A stretch of DNA of 64,000 nucleotides from assembly GCA_023053685.1 (NCBI GenBank), contig JALIGW010000057.1, positions 1,600,710-1,664,709 on the forward strand. The letters are read 5' to 3'. Of this stretch, positions 49,401 to 61,819 are shown piece by piece. Below the pieces are notes generated by a model. That model made no database searches, was not told the DNA's origin, and saw only the letters and a list, made by a program, of their open reading frames with translations. Within the stretch, counting starts at the first letter, position 1. Each line of letters starts with the position of its first letter. Source of the stretch: Diadophis punctatus similis. Taxonomy: Eukaryota > Chordata > Lepidosauria > Squamata > Dipsadidae. Both the position numbers and the translations under genes were made by a program.

Positions 49401-51784
49401 AGAGGTCCAAGATTATGCTGAAATCTGCCTTGCAATTTCTGTCTAGCTCACATTTTCCAGATTTGCGGAAGCAGAGCTCAAAGATTATGCTGAAATCTAC
49501 CACATCAATTTCTCTCTAGCTGACATTTTCCAGATGTGTGGAAGCAGAGTTCCATGATTATGCTGAAATCAGCCTCTGCATTTTCCCTCTAGCTGACATT
49601 TTCCAGACGTGCAGTAGAAGAGTTCAAAGATTATGCTGAAATCTACAACTTCAATTTCTCTAGCTGACATTTTCCAGATGTGTAGAAGCAGAGTTCCAGG
49701 ATTATGCTGAAATCTGCCTCTGCATTTTCCCTCTAGCTTACATTTTCCAGATGTGCAGAAGCAGAGTTCCAGGATTATGCTAAAATCTGCCTCTGCATTT
49801 TCTCTCTAGCTGACATTTTCCAGATGTGCAGAAGCAGAGTTCAAAGATGATGCTGAAATCAGCCTCTGCATTTTCTCTCTAGCTGACATTTTCAGATGTG
49901 CGGAAGCAGAGTTCAAACATTATGCTGAAATCTACAACATTAATTTCTCTCTAGCTCACATTTTCCAGATGTGCAGAAGCAGAGTTCCAGGATTATGCTG
50001 AAATATGCCTTGCATTTTCTCTCTAGCTGACATTTTCCAGATGTGCAGAAGCAGAGTTCAAAGATTATGCTGAAATCTGCCTCTGCATTTTCTCTCTAGC
50101 TGACATTTTCGAGACGTGCAGAAGCAGATTTCAAACATTATGCTGAAATCTACAACATCAATTTCTCTCTAGCTAACATTTTCCAGATGTGCAGAAGTAG
50201 AGTTCCAGGATTATGCTGAAATCTGCCTCTGCATTTTCCCTCTAGCTGACATTTTCAAGATGTGAAAAAGCAGAGTTCAAAGATTATGCTGAAATCTACA
50301 ACTTCAATTTCTCTAGCTGACATTTTCCAGATGTGTGGAAGCAGAGTTCCAGGATTATGCTGAAATCTGCCTCTGCATTTTCCCTCTGGCTGACATTTTC
50401 CAGGTGTGTAGAAGCAGAGTTCAGGATTATGCTAAAATCTGTCTTGCAATTTTTCTCCAGGTGAAATTTTCCAGATGTGCAGAAGCAGAGTTCAAGGATT
50501 ATGCTGAAATCTGCCTCTGCATTTTCCCTCTAGCTGACATTTTCCAGAGGTGCAGAAGCAGAGTTCAAAGATTATGCTGAAATCTACCACATCAATTTCT
50601 TTCTAGCTGACATTTTCCAGGTGTGTGGAAGCAGAGTTCCAAGATTATGCTGACATCTACGACATCAATTCCTCTCTAGCTGACATTTTCCAGATGTGCA
50701 GAAGCAGGGTTCCAGGATTATGCTGAAATCTGCCTCTGCATTTTCCCTCTAGCTGACCTTTTCAAGATGTGAAAAAGCAGAGTTCAAAGATAATGCTGAA
50801 ATCTACAACTTCAATTTCTCTAGCTGACATTTTCCAGATGTGTGGAAGCAGAGTTCCAGGATTATGCTGAAATCTGCCTCTGCATTTTCCCTTTAGCTGA
50901 CATTTTCAAGGTGTGTAGAAGCAGAGTTTCAGGATTATGCTGAAATCAGCCTCTGCATTTTCTCTCTAGCTGAGATTTTCCAGATGTGCAGAAGCAGAGT
51001 TCAAACATTATGCTGAAATCTACAACATTAATTTCTCTCTAGCTAAAATTTTCCAGATGTGCAGAAGCAGAGTTCCAGGATTATGCTGAAATCTGCCTTG
51101 CAAGTTCTCTCTATCTGACATTTTCCAGATGTGTGGAAGCAGAGTTTCAGGATTATGCTGAAATCTGTCTTGCAATTTTTCTCCAGGTGAAATTTTCCAG
51201 ATGTGGAGAAGCAGAGTTCCAAGATTATGCTTAAATCTGCCTTGCAATTTCTCTCTAGCTGACGTTTTTGAGATTTGCGGAAGCAAAGTTCAAACATTAT
51301 GCTGAAATCTACAACATCAATTTCTCCCTAGCTAACATTTTCCAGATGTGCAGAAGCAGAGTTCCAGGATTATGCTGAAATCTGCCTTCCAATTTCTCTC
51401 TAGCTGACATTTTCCAGATGTGCACAAGCAGAGTTCCAGGATTATGCTAAAATCTGCCTCTGCATTTTCTCTCTAGCTGACATTTTCCAGATGTGCAGAA
51501 GCAGAGTTCAAAGATTATGCTGAAATCTGCCTCTGCATTTTCTCTCTAGCTGACATTTTCGAGACGTGCAGAAGCAGATTTCAAACATTATGCTGAAATC
51601 TACAACATCAATTTCTCTCTAGCTAACATTTTCCAGATGTGAAGAAGCAGAGTTCCAGGATTATGCTGAAATCTGCCTCTGCATTTTCCCTCTAGCTGAC
51701 ATTTTCAAGATGTGAAAAAGCAGAGTTCAAAGATTATGCTGAAATCTACAATTTCAATTTCTCTAGCTGACATTTTCCAGATGT
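46499..51784. repeat. Mosaic unit A-P-B-F-C/A-P-B-F-C-D, 5286 bp
   Basis: A 46499-46768, P near 46,983, B 47308-47550 (gatatctg), F near 47,650, a C/A chimera 48309-48650, P near 48,936, B 49261-49503, F near 49,605, C 50335-50580, D 51020-51297. One 73-bp monomer is missing near 47,780 (cctctagctgacatt where others pass through agcttacatt and an extra monomer). Private changes: ccaatgtgg, a 2-bp deletion near 48,735, and ctccgggtgaa near 49,371. Confidence 0.85.
48309..48650 (+). other. Longest open frame (113 codons), C/A chimera, judged non-coding
   Basis: A C module (ctggctgac, gttcaagg, gaggtgcagaagcag) runs at about 48,540 into the A path (ttcaggattatgctaaaatc) instead of ttcaaagattatgctg, joining the two modules. 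Because the joined monomers are 72 bp, the frame continues to 113 codons, the longest in the window. It starts at GTG, consists of 24-residue repeats, lacks a credible Kozak or ribosome-site context, and overlaps an equally repetitive minus-strand frame. There is no reason to call it a gene. Confidence 0.8.
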
Positions 51785-54176
51785 GTGGAAGCAGAGTTCC
51801 AGGATTATGCTGAAATCTGCCTCTGCATTTTCCCTCTAGCTGACATTTCCCAGGTGTGTAGAAGCAGAGTTCAGGATTATGCTAAAATCTGTCTTGCAAT
51901 TTTTCTCCAGGTGAAATTTTCCAGATGTGGAGAAGCAGAGTTCCAAGATTATGCTGAAATCTGCCTTGCAATTTCTCTCTAGCTGACATTTTCGAGATTT
52001 GCGGAAGCAAAGTTCAAACATTATGCTGAAATCTACAACATCAATTTCTCCCAAGCTAACATTTTCCAGATGTGGAGAAGCAGAGTTCCAGGATTATGCT
52101 GAAATCTGCCTCTGCATTTTCCCTCTAGCTGACATTTTCAAGATGTGCAGAAGCAGAGTTCAAAGATTATGCTGAAATATACCACATAAATTTTCCCCAG
52201 CTGAAATTTTCCAGATGTGCAGTAGAAGAGTTCCAAGATTATGCTGAAATCTGCCTCTGAATTTTCCCTTTAGCTGACATTTTCAAGGTGTGTAGAAGCA
52301 GAGTTCCACGATTATGCTGAAATCAGCCTCTGCATTTCTCTTTAGCTGACATTTTCGAGATGTGCAGAAGCAGAGTTAAAACATTATGCTGAAATCTACA
52401 ACATTAATTTCTCTCTAGCTAACATTTTCCAGATGTGCAGAGGCAGAGTTCCAGGATTATGCTGAAATCTGCCTTGCAATTTCTCTCTAGCTGATATTTT
52501 CCTGATGTGCGGTAGCAGAGTTCAAAGATTACGCTGAAATCTGCCTCTGCATTTTCCCTCTAGCTGACATTTTCCAGGTGTGTAGAAGCAGAGTTCCAAG
52601 ATTATGCTGAAATCTGCCTTGCAATTTCTCTCTAGCTCACATTTTCCAGATGTGTGGAAGCAGAGTTCCTAGATTATGCTGACATCTACGACATGAATTC
52701 CTCTCTAGCTGACATTTTCCAGATGTGCGGAAGCAGAGTTCCAGGATTATGCTGAAATCAGCCTCCGCATTTTCTCTCTAGCTGACATTTTCGAGACGTG
52801 CAGAAGCAGAGTTCAAACATTATGTTGAAATCTACAACATCCATTTCTCTCTAGCTAACATTTTCCAGATGTGCAGAAGCAGAGTTCCAGGATTATGCTG
52901 AAATCTGCCTCTGCATTTTCCCTCTAGCTTACATTTTCCAGATGTGCAGAAGCAGAGTTCCAGGATTATGCTAAAATCTGCCTCTGCATTTTCTCTCTAG
53001 CTGACATTTTCCAGATGTGCAGAAGCAGCGTTCAAAGATTATGCTGAAATCAGCCTCTGCATTTTCTCTCTAGCTGACATTTTCAGATGTGCGGAAGCAG
53101 AGTTCAAACATTATGCTGAAATCCACAACATTAATTTCTCTCTAGCTCATATTTTCCAGATGTGCAGAAGCAGAGTTCCAGGATTATGCTGAAATATGCC
53201 TTGCATTTTCTCTCTAGCTGACATTTTCCAGATGTGCAGAAGCAGAGTTCAAAGATTATGCTGAAATCTGCCTCTGCATTTTCTCTCTAGCTGACATTTT
53301 CAAGATGTGTAGAAGCAGAGTTCAAAGATTATGCTGAAATCTACAACTTCAATTTCTCTAGCTGACATTTTCCAGATGTGCAGAAGCAGAGTTCAAACAT
53401 TATGCTGAAATCTACAACATTAATTTCTCTCTAGCTAAAATTTTCCAGATGTGCAGAAGCAGAGTTCCAGGATTATGCTGAAATCTGCCTTGCAAGTTCT
53501 CTCTATCTGACATTTTCCAGATGTGTGGAAGCAGAGTTTCAGGATTATGCTGAAATCTGTCTTGCAATTTTTCTCCAGGTGAAATTTTCCAGATGTGGAG
53601 AAGCAGAGTTCCAAGATTATGCTTAAATCTGCCTTGCAATTTCTCTCTAGCTGATGTTTTTGAGATTTGCGGAAGCAAAGTTCAAACATTATGCTGAAAT
53701 CTACAACATCAATTTCTCCCTAGCTAACATTTTCCAGATGTGCAGAAGCAGAGTTCCAGGATTATGCTGAAATCTGCCTTCCAATTTCTCTCTAGCTGAC
53801 ATTTTCCAGATGTGCACAAGCAGAGTTCCAGGATTATGCTAAAATCTGCCTCTGCATTTTCTCTCTAGCTGACATTTTCCAGATGTGCAGAAGCAGAGTT
53901 CAAAGATTATGCTGAAATCTGCCTCTGCATTTTCTCTCTAGCTGACATTTTCGAGACGTGCAGAAGCAGATTTCAAACATTATGCTGAAATCTACAACAT
54001 CAATTTCTCTCTAGCTAACATTTTCCAGATGTGAAGAAGCAGAGTTCCAGGATTATGCTGAAATCTGCCTCTGCATTTTCCCTCTAGCTGACATTTTCAA
54101 GATGTGAAAAAGCAGAGTTCAAAGATTATGCTGAAATCTACAACTTCAATTTCTCTAGCTGACATTTTCCAGATGT
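51785..54176. repeat. Unit A-P-B/E-D, 2392 bp
   Basis: A 51785-52054 passes early into P (near 52,198, with the private cagctgaaattttcc). B begins near 52,493 but is cut short and fused to E after agcagagttccaag near 52,600. E runs to about 53,160, then ttcaagatgtgtagaag sequence leads to D 53412-53689. D carries gctgatgtttttgag in place of gctgacgtttttgag, a CpG-to-TpG change. 33 monomers. Confidence 0.85.
52590..53160. repeat. E module 3 (EcoRI-bearing)
   Basis: Full E marker series with gaattc at 52695-52700, cctccgcatt near 52,761, attatgttgaaatc near 52,820, gcagcgttc near 53,026 and ctcatattttcc near 53,146. It is preceded by a shortened B, unlike modules 4 to 6, which follow a full B. 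Confidence 0.85.
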
Positions 54177-57151
54177 GTGGAAGCAGAGTTCCAGGATTAT
54201 GCTGAAATCTGCCTCTGCATTTTCCCTCTAGCTGACATTTCCCAGGTGTGTAGAAGCAGAGTTCAGGATTATGCTAAAATCTGTCTTGCAATTTTTCTCC
54301 AGGTGAAATTTTCCAGATGTGGAGAAGCAGAGTTCCAAGATTATGCTGAAATCTGCCTTGCAATTTCTCTCTAGCTGACATTTTCGAGATTTGCGGAAGC
54401 AAAGTTCAAACATTATGCTGAAATCTACAACATCAATTTCTCCCAAGCTAACATTTTGCAGATGTGGAGAAGCAGAGTTCCAGGATTATGCTGAAATCTG
54501 CCTTCCAATTTCTCTCTAGCTGACATTTTCCAGATGTGCACAAGCAGAGTTCCAGGATTATGCTAAAATCTGCCTCTGCATTTTCCCTCTAGCTGACATT
54601 TTCAAGATGTGCAGAAGCAGAGTTCAAAGATTATGCTGAAATATACCACATAAATTTTCCCCAGCTGACATTTTCCAGATGTGCAGTAGAAGAGTTCCAA
54701 GATTATGCTGAAATCTGCCTCTGAATTTTCCCTTTAGCTGACATTTTCAAGGTGTGTAGAAGCAGAGTTCCACGATTATGCTGAAATCAGCCTCTGCATT
54801 TCTCTTTAGCTGACATTTTCGAGATGTGCAGAAGCAGAGTTCAAACATTATGCTGAAATCTACAACATTAATTTCTCTCTAGCTAACATTTTCCAGATGT
54901 GCAGAGGCAGAGTTCCAGGATTATGCTGAAATCTGCCTTGCAATTTCTCTCTAGCTGATATTTTCCTGATGTGCGGTAGCAGAGTTCAAAGATTACGCTG
55001 AAATCTGCCTCTGCATTTTCCCTCTAGCTGACATTTTCCAGGTGTGTAGAAGCAGAGTTCCAGGATTATGATGAAATCTGTCTTGCAATTTTTCTCCAGG
55101 TGAAATTTTCCAGATGTGGAGAAGCAGAGGTCCAAGATTATGCTGAAATCTGCCTTGCAATTTCTGTCTAGCTCACATTTTCCAGATTTGCGGAAGCAGA
55201 GCTCAAAGATTATGCTGAAATCTACCACATCAATTTCTCTCTAGCTGACATTTTCCAGATGTGTGGAAGCAGAGTTCCATGATTATGCTGAAATCAGCCT
55301 CTGCAATTTCTCTCTAGCTGACATTTTCCAGATGTGCGGTAGCAGATTTCAAAGATTATGCTGAAATCTGCCTCTGCATTTTCCCTCTAGCTGACATTTT
55401 CCAGGTGTGTAGAAGCAGAGTTCCAAGATTATGCTGAAATCTGCCTTGCAATTTCTCTCTAGCTCACATTTTCCAGATGTGTGGAAGCAGAGTTCCTAGA
55501 TTACGCTGACATCTACGACATGAATTCCTCTCTAGCTGACATTTTCCAGATGTGCGGAAGCAGAGTTCCAGGATTATGCTGAAATCAGCCTCCGCATTTT
55601 CTCTCTAGCTGACATTTTCGAGACGTGCAGAAGCAGAGTTCAAACATTATGTTGAAATCTACAACATCCATTTCTCTCTAGCTAACATTTTCCAGATGTG
55701 CAGAAGCAGAGTTCCAGGATTATGCTGAAATCTGCCTCTGCATTTTCCCTCTAGCTTACATTTTCCAGATGTGCAGAAGCAGAGTTCCAGGATTATGCTA
55801 AAATCTGCCTCTGCATTTTCTCTCTAGCTGACATTTTCCAGATGTGCAGAAGCAGCGTTCAAAGATTATGCTGAAATCAGCCTCTGCATTTTCTCTCTAG
55901 CTGACATTTTCAGATGTGCGGAAGCAGAGTTCAAACATTATGCTGAAATCCACAACATTAATTTCTCTCTAGCTCATATTTTCCAGATGTGCAGAAGCAG
56001 AGTTCCAGGATTATGCTGAAATATGCCTTGCATTTTCTCTCTAGCTGACATTTTCCAGATGTGCAGAAGCAGAGTTCAAAGATTATGCTGAAATCTGCCT
56101 CTGCATTTTCTCTCTAGCTGACATTTTCGAGACGTGCAGAAGCAGATTTCAAACATTATGCTGAAATCTACAACATCAATTTCTCTCTAGCTAACATTTT
56201 CCAGATGTGCAGAAGTAGAGTTCCAGGATTATGCTGAAATCTGCCTCTGCATTTTCCCTCTAGCTGACATTTTCAAGGTGTGTAGAAGCAGAGTTTCAGG
56301 ATTATGCTGAAATCAGCCTCTGCATTTTCTCTCTAGCTGAGATTTTCCAGATGTGCAGAAGCAGAGTTCAAACATTATGCTGAAATCTACAACATTAATT
56401 TCTCTCTAGCTAAAATTTTCCAGATGTGCAGAAGCAGAGTTCCAGGATTATGCTGAAATCTGCCTTGCAAGTTCTCTCTATCTGACATTTTCCAGATGTG
56501 TGGAAGCAGAGTTTCAGGATTATGCTGAAATCTGTCTTGCAATTTTTCTCCAGGTGAAATTTTCCAGATGTGGAGAAGCAGAGTTCCAAGATTATGCTTA
56601 AATCTGCCTTGCAATTTCTCTCTAGCTGACGTTTTTGAGATTTGCGGAAGCAAAGTTCAAACATTATGCTGAAATCTACAACATCAATTTCTCCCTAGCT
56701 AACATTTTCCAGATGTGCAGAAGCAGAGTTCCAGGATTATGCTGAAATCTGCCTTCCAATTTCTCTCTAGCTGACATTTTCCAGATGTGCACAAGCAGAG
56801 TTCCAGGATTATGCTAAAATCTGCCTCTGCATTTTCTCTCTAGCTGACATTTTCCAGATGTGCAGAAGCAGAGTTCAAAGATTATGCTGAAATCTGCCTC
56901 TGCATTTTCTCTCTAGCTGACATTTTCGAGACGTGCAGAAGCAGATTTCAAACATTATGCTGAAATCTACAACATCAATTTCTCTCTAGCTAACATTTTC
57001 CAGATGTGAAGAAGCAGAGTTCCAGGATTATGCTGAAATCTGCCTCTGCATTTTCCCTCTAGCTGACATTTTCAAGATGTGAAAAAGCAGAGTTCAAAGA
57101 TTATGCTGAAATCTACAACTTCAATTTCTCTAGCTGACATTTTCCAGATGT
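54177..57151. repeat. Unit A-P-B-E-D, 2975 bp
   Basis: A 54177-54446, P near 54,661, B 54986-55228, E about 55,300-55,990, D 56387-56664. The C module is absent: the monomers after E pass through ttcaaggtgtgtagaag directly to the D approach. It follows the A-P-B-E order of the unit at 23.5 kb but without C or the doubled D. 41 monomers. Confidence 0.87.
55300..55990. repeat. E module 4 (EcoRI-bearing)
   Basis: Full E series after a complete B: gtgcggtagcagattt, gttcctagattacgctg, gaattc at 55522-55527, cctccgcatt, attatgttgaaatc, gcagcgttcaaag, ttttcagatgtgcgg, ctcatattttcc. The ttacgctg form (CpG) is shared only with module 1; the other E modules have ttatgctg. Confidence 0.85.
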
Positions 57152-60100
57152 GTGGAAGCAGAGTTCCAGGATTATGCTGAAATCTGCCTCTGCATTTTCC
57201 CTCTAGCTGACATTTCCCAGGTGTGTAGAAGCAGAGTTCAGGATTATGCTAAAATCTGTCTTGCAATTTTTCTCCAGGTGAAATTTTCCAGATGTGGAGA
57301 AGCAGAGTTCCAAGATTATGCTGAAATCTGCCTTGCAATTTCTCTCTAGCTGACATTTTCGAGATTTGCGGAAGCAAAGTTCAAACATTATGCTGAAATC
57401 TACAACATCAATTTCTCCCAAGCTAACATTTTGCAGATGTGGAGAAGCAGAGTTCCAGGATTATGCTGAAATCTGCCTTCCAATTTCCCTCTAGCTGACA
57501 TTTTCAAGATGTGCAGAAGCAGAGTTCAAAGATTATGCTGAAATATACCACATAAATTTTCCCCAGCTGACATTTTCCAGATGTGCAGTAGAAGAGTTCC
57601 AAGATTATGCTGAAATCTGCCTCTGAATTTTCCCTTTAGCTGACATTTTCAAGGTGTGTAGAAGCAGAGTTCCACGATTATGCTGAAATCAGCCTCTGCA
57701 TTTCTCTTTAGCTGACATTTTCGAGATGTGCAGAAGCAGAGTTCAAACATTATGCTGAAATCTACAACATTAATTTCTCTCTAGCTAACATTTTCCAGAT
57801 GTGCAGAGGCAGAGTTCCAGGATTATGCTGAAATCTGCCTTGCAATTTCTCTCTAGCTGATATTTTCCTGATGTGCGGTAGCAGAGTTCAAAGATTACGC
57901 TGAAATCTGCCTCTGCATTTTCCCTCTAGCTGACATTTTCCAGGTGTGTAGAAGCAGAGTTCCAGGATTATGATGAAATCTGTCTTGCAATTTTTCTCCA
58001 GGTGAAATTTTCCAGATGTGGAGAAGCAGAGGTCCAAGATTATGCTGAAATCTGCCTTGCAATTTCTGTCTAGCTCACATTTTCCAGATTTGCGGAAGCA
58101 GAGCTCAAAGATTATGCTGAAATCTACCACATCAATTTCTCTCTAGCTGACATTTTCCAGATGTGTGGAAGCAGAGTTCCATGATTATGCTGAAATCAGC
58201 CTCTGCAATTTCTCTCTAGCTGACATTTTCCAGATGTGCGGTAGCAGATTTCAAAGATTATGCTGAAATCTGCCTCTGCATTTTCCCTCTAGCTGACATT
58301 TTCCAGGTGTGTAGAAGCAGAGTTCCAAGATTATGCTGAAATCTGCCTTGCAATTTCTCTCTAGCTCACATTTTCCAGATGTGTGGAAGCAGAGTTCCTA
58401 GATTATGCTGACATCTACGACATGAATTCCTCTCTAGCTGACATTTTCCAGATGTGCGGAAGCAGAGTTCCAGGATTATGCTGAAATCAGCCTCCGCATT
58501 TTCTCTCTAGCTGACATTTTCGAGACGTGCAGAAGCAGAGTTCAAACATTATGTTGAAATCTACAACATCCATTTCTCTCTAGCTAACATTTTCCAGATG
58601 TGCAGAAGCAGAGTTCCAGGATTATGCTGAAATCTGCCTCTGCATTTTCCCTCTAGCTTACATTTTCCAGATGTGCAGAAGCAGAGTTCCAGGATTATGC
58701 TAAAATCTGCCTCTGCATTTTCTCTCTAGCTGACATTTTCCAGATGTGCAGAAGCAGCGTTCAAAGATTATGCTGAAATCAGCCTCTGCATTTTCTCTCT
58801 AGCTGACATTTTCAGATGTGCGGAAGCAGAGTTCAAACATTATGCTGAAATCCACAACATTAATTTCTCTCTAGCTCATATTTTCCAGATGTGCAGAAGC
58901 AGAGTTCCAGGATTATGCTGAAATATGCCTTGCATTTTCTCTCTAGCTGACATTTTCCAGATGTGCAGAAGCAGAGTTCAAAGATTATGCTGAAATCTGC
59001 CTCTGCATTTTCTCTCTAGCTGACATTTTCGAGACGTGCAGAAGCAGATTTCAAACATTATGCTGAAATCTACAACATCAATTTCTCTCTAGCTAACATT
59101 TTCCAGATGTGCAGAAGTAGAGTTCCAGGATTATGCTGAAATCTGCCTCTGCATTTTCCCTCTAGCTGACATTTTCAAGATGTGAAAAAGCAGAGTTCAA
59201 AGATTATGCTGAAATCTACAACTTCAATTTCTCTAGCTGACATTTTCCAGATGTGTGGAAGCAGAGTTCCAGGATTATGCTGAAATCTGCCTCTGCATTT
59301 TCCCTCTGGCTGACATTTTCCAGGTGTGTAGAAGCAGAGTTCAGGATTATGCTAAAATCTGTCTTGCAATTTTTCTCCAGGTGAAATTTTCCAGATGTGC
59401 AGAAGCAGAGTTCAAGGATTATGCTGAAATCTGCCTCTGCATTTTCCCTCTAGCTGACATTTTCCAGAGGTGCAGAAGCAGAGTTCAAAGATTATGCTGA
59501 AATCTACCACATCAATTTCTTTCTAGCTGACATTTTCCAGGTGTGTGGAAGCAGAGTTCCAAGATTATGCTGACATCTACGACATCAATTCCTCTCTAGC
59601 TGACATTTTCCAGATGTGCAGAAGCAGGGTTCCAGGATTATGCTGAAATCTGCCTCTGCATTTTCCCTCTAGCTGACCTTTTCAAGATGTGAAAAGCAGA
59701 GTTCAAAGATAATGCTGAAATCTACAACTTCAATTTCTCTAGCTTACATTTTCCAGATGTGTGGAAGCAGAGTTCCAGGATTATGCTGAAATCTGCCTCT
59801 GCATTTTCCCTTTAGCTGACATTTTCAAGGTGTGTAGAAGCAGAGTTTCAGGATTATGCTGAAATCAGCCTCTGCATTTTCTCTCTAGCTGAGATTTTCC
59901 AGATGTGCAGAAGCAGAGTTCAAACATTATGCTGAAATCTACAACATTAATTTCTCTCTAGCTAAAATTTTCCAGATGTGCAGAAGCAGAGTTCCAGGAT
60001 TATGCTGAAATCTGCCTTGCAAGTTCTCTCTATCTGACATTTTCCAGATGTGTGGAAGCAGAGTTTCAGGATTATGCTGAAATCTGTCTTGCAATTTTTC

Positions 60101-60703
60101 TCCAGGTGAAATTTTCCAGATGTGGAGAAGCAGAGTTCCAAGATTATGCTTAAATCTGCCTTGCAATTTCTCTCTAGCTGACGTTTTTGAGATTTGCGGA
60201 AGCAAAGTTCAAACATTATGCTGAAATCTACAACATCAATTTCTCCCTAGCTAACATTTTCCAGATGTGCAGAAGCAGAGTTCCAGGATTATGCTGAAAT
60301 CTGCCTTCCAATTTCTCTCTAGCTGACATTTTCCAGATGTGCACAAGCAGAGTTCCAGGATTATGCTAAAACCTGCCTCTGCATTTTCTCTCTAGCTGAC
60401 ATTTTCCAGATGTGCAGAAGCAGAGTTCAAAGATTATGCTGAAATCTGCCTCTGCATTTTCTCTCTAGCTGACATTTTCGAGACGTGCAGAAGCAGATTT
60501 CAACCATTATGCTGAAATCTACAACATCAATTTCTCTCTAGCTAACATTTTCCAGATGTGAAGAAGCAGAGTTCCAGGATTATGCTGAAATCTGCCTCTG
60601 CATTTTCCCTCTAGCTGACATTTTCAAGATGTGAAAAAGCAGAGTTCAAAGATTATGCTGAAATCTACAACTTCAATTTCTCTAGCTGACATTTTCCAGA
60701 TGT
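57152..60703. repeat. Unit A-P-B-E-C-D, 3552 bp
   Basis: A 57152-57421, then a join near 57,485 (ccttccaatttccctctag) that drops the gtgcacaag monomer, P near 57,564, B 57888-58130, E about 58,200-58,880, C 59255-59500, D 59939-60216. It shares agcttacatt before D and ctaaaacctgcc after D with the 23.5-27.2 kb unit. A 1-bp deletion (gtgaaaagc for gtgaaaaagc, near 59,690) shortens C-to-D spacing from 685 to 684. 49 monomers. Confidence 0.87.
58200..58880. repeat. E module 5 (EcoRI-bearing)
   Basis: Full E series with gaattc at 58424-58429 and the ttatgctg form in the tcctag monomer. It is followed by the gctgaaatatgccttgc monomers that lead into C, as in the 23.5-kb unit. Confidence 0.85.
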
Positions 60704-61819
60704 GTGGAAGCAGAGTTCCAGGATTATGCTGAAATCTGCCTCTGCATTTTCCCTCTAGCTGACATTTCCCAGGTGTGTAGAAGCAGAGTTCAGGATTATG
60801 CTAAAATCTGTCTTGCAATTTTTCTCCAGGTGAAATTTTCCAGATGTGGAGAAGCAGAGTTCCAAGATTATGCTGAAATCTGCCTTGCAATTTCTCTCTA
60901 GCTGACATTTTCGAGATTTGCGGAAGCAAAGTTCAAACATTATGCTGAAATCTACAACATCAATTTCTCCCAAGCTAACATTTTCCAGATGTGGAGAAGC
61001 AGAGTTCCAGGATTATGCTGAAATCTGCCTTCCAATTTCTCTCTAGCTGACATTTTCCAGATGTGCACAAGCAGAGTTCCAGGATTATGCTAAAATCTGC
61101 CTCTGCATTTTCCCTCTAGCTGACATTTTCAAGATGTGCAGAAGCAGAGTTCAAAGATTATGCTGAAATATACCACATAAATTTTCCCCAGCTGACATTT
61201 TCCAGATGTGCAGTAGAAGAGTTCCAAGATTATGCTGAAATCTGCCTCTGAATTTTCCCTTTAGCTGACATTTTCAAGGTGTGTAGAAGCAGAGTTCCAC
61301 GATTATGCTGAAATCAGCCTCTGCATTTCTCTTTAGCTGACATTTTCGAGATGTGCAGAAGCAGAGTTAAAACATTATGCTGAAATCTACAACATTAATT
61401 TCTCTCTAGCTAACATTTTCCAGATGTGCAGAGGCAGAGTTCCAGGATTATGCTGAAATCTGCCTTGCAATTTCTCTCTAGCTGATATTTTCCTGATGTG
61501 CGGTAGCAGAGTTCAAAGATTACGCTGAAATCTGCCTCTGCATTTTCCCTCTAGCTGACATTTTCCAGGTGTGTAGAAGCAGAGTTCCAGGATTATGATG
61601 AAATCTGTCTTGCAATTTTTCTCCAGGTGAAATTTTCCAGATGTGGAGAAGCAGAGGTCCAAGATTATGCTGAAATCTGCCTTGCAATTTCTGTCTAGCT
61701 CACATTTTCCAGATTTGCGGAAGCAGAGCTCAAAGATTATGCTGAAATCTACCACATCAATTTCTCTCTAGCTGACATTTTCCAGATGTGTGGAAGCAGA
61801 GTTCCATGATTATGCTGAA

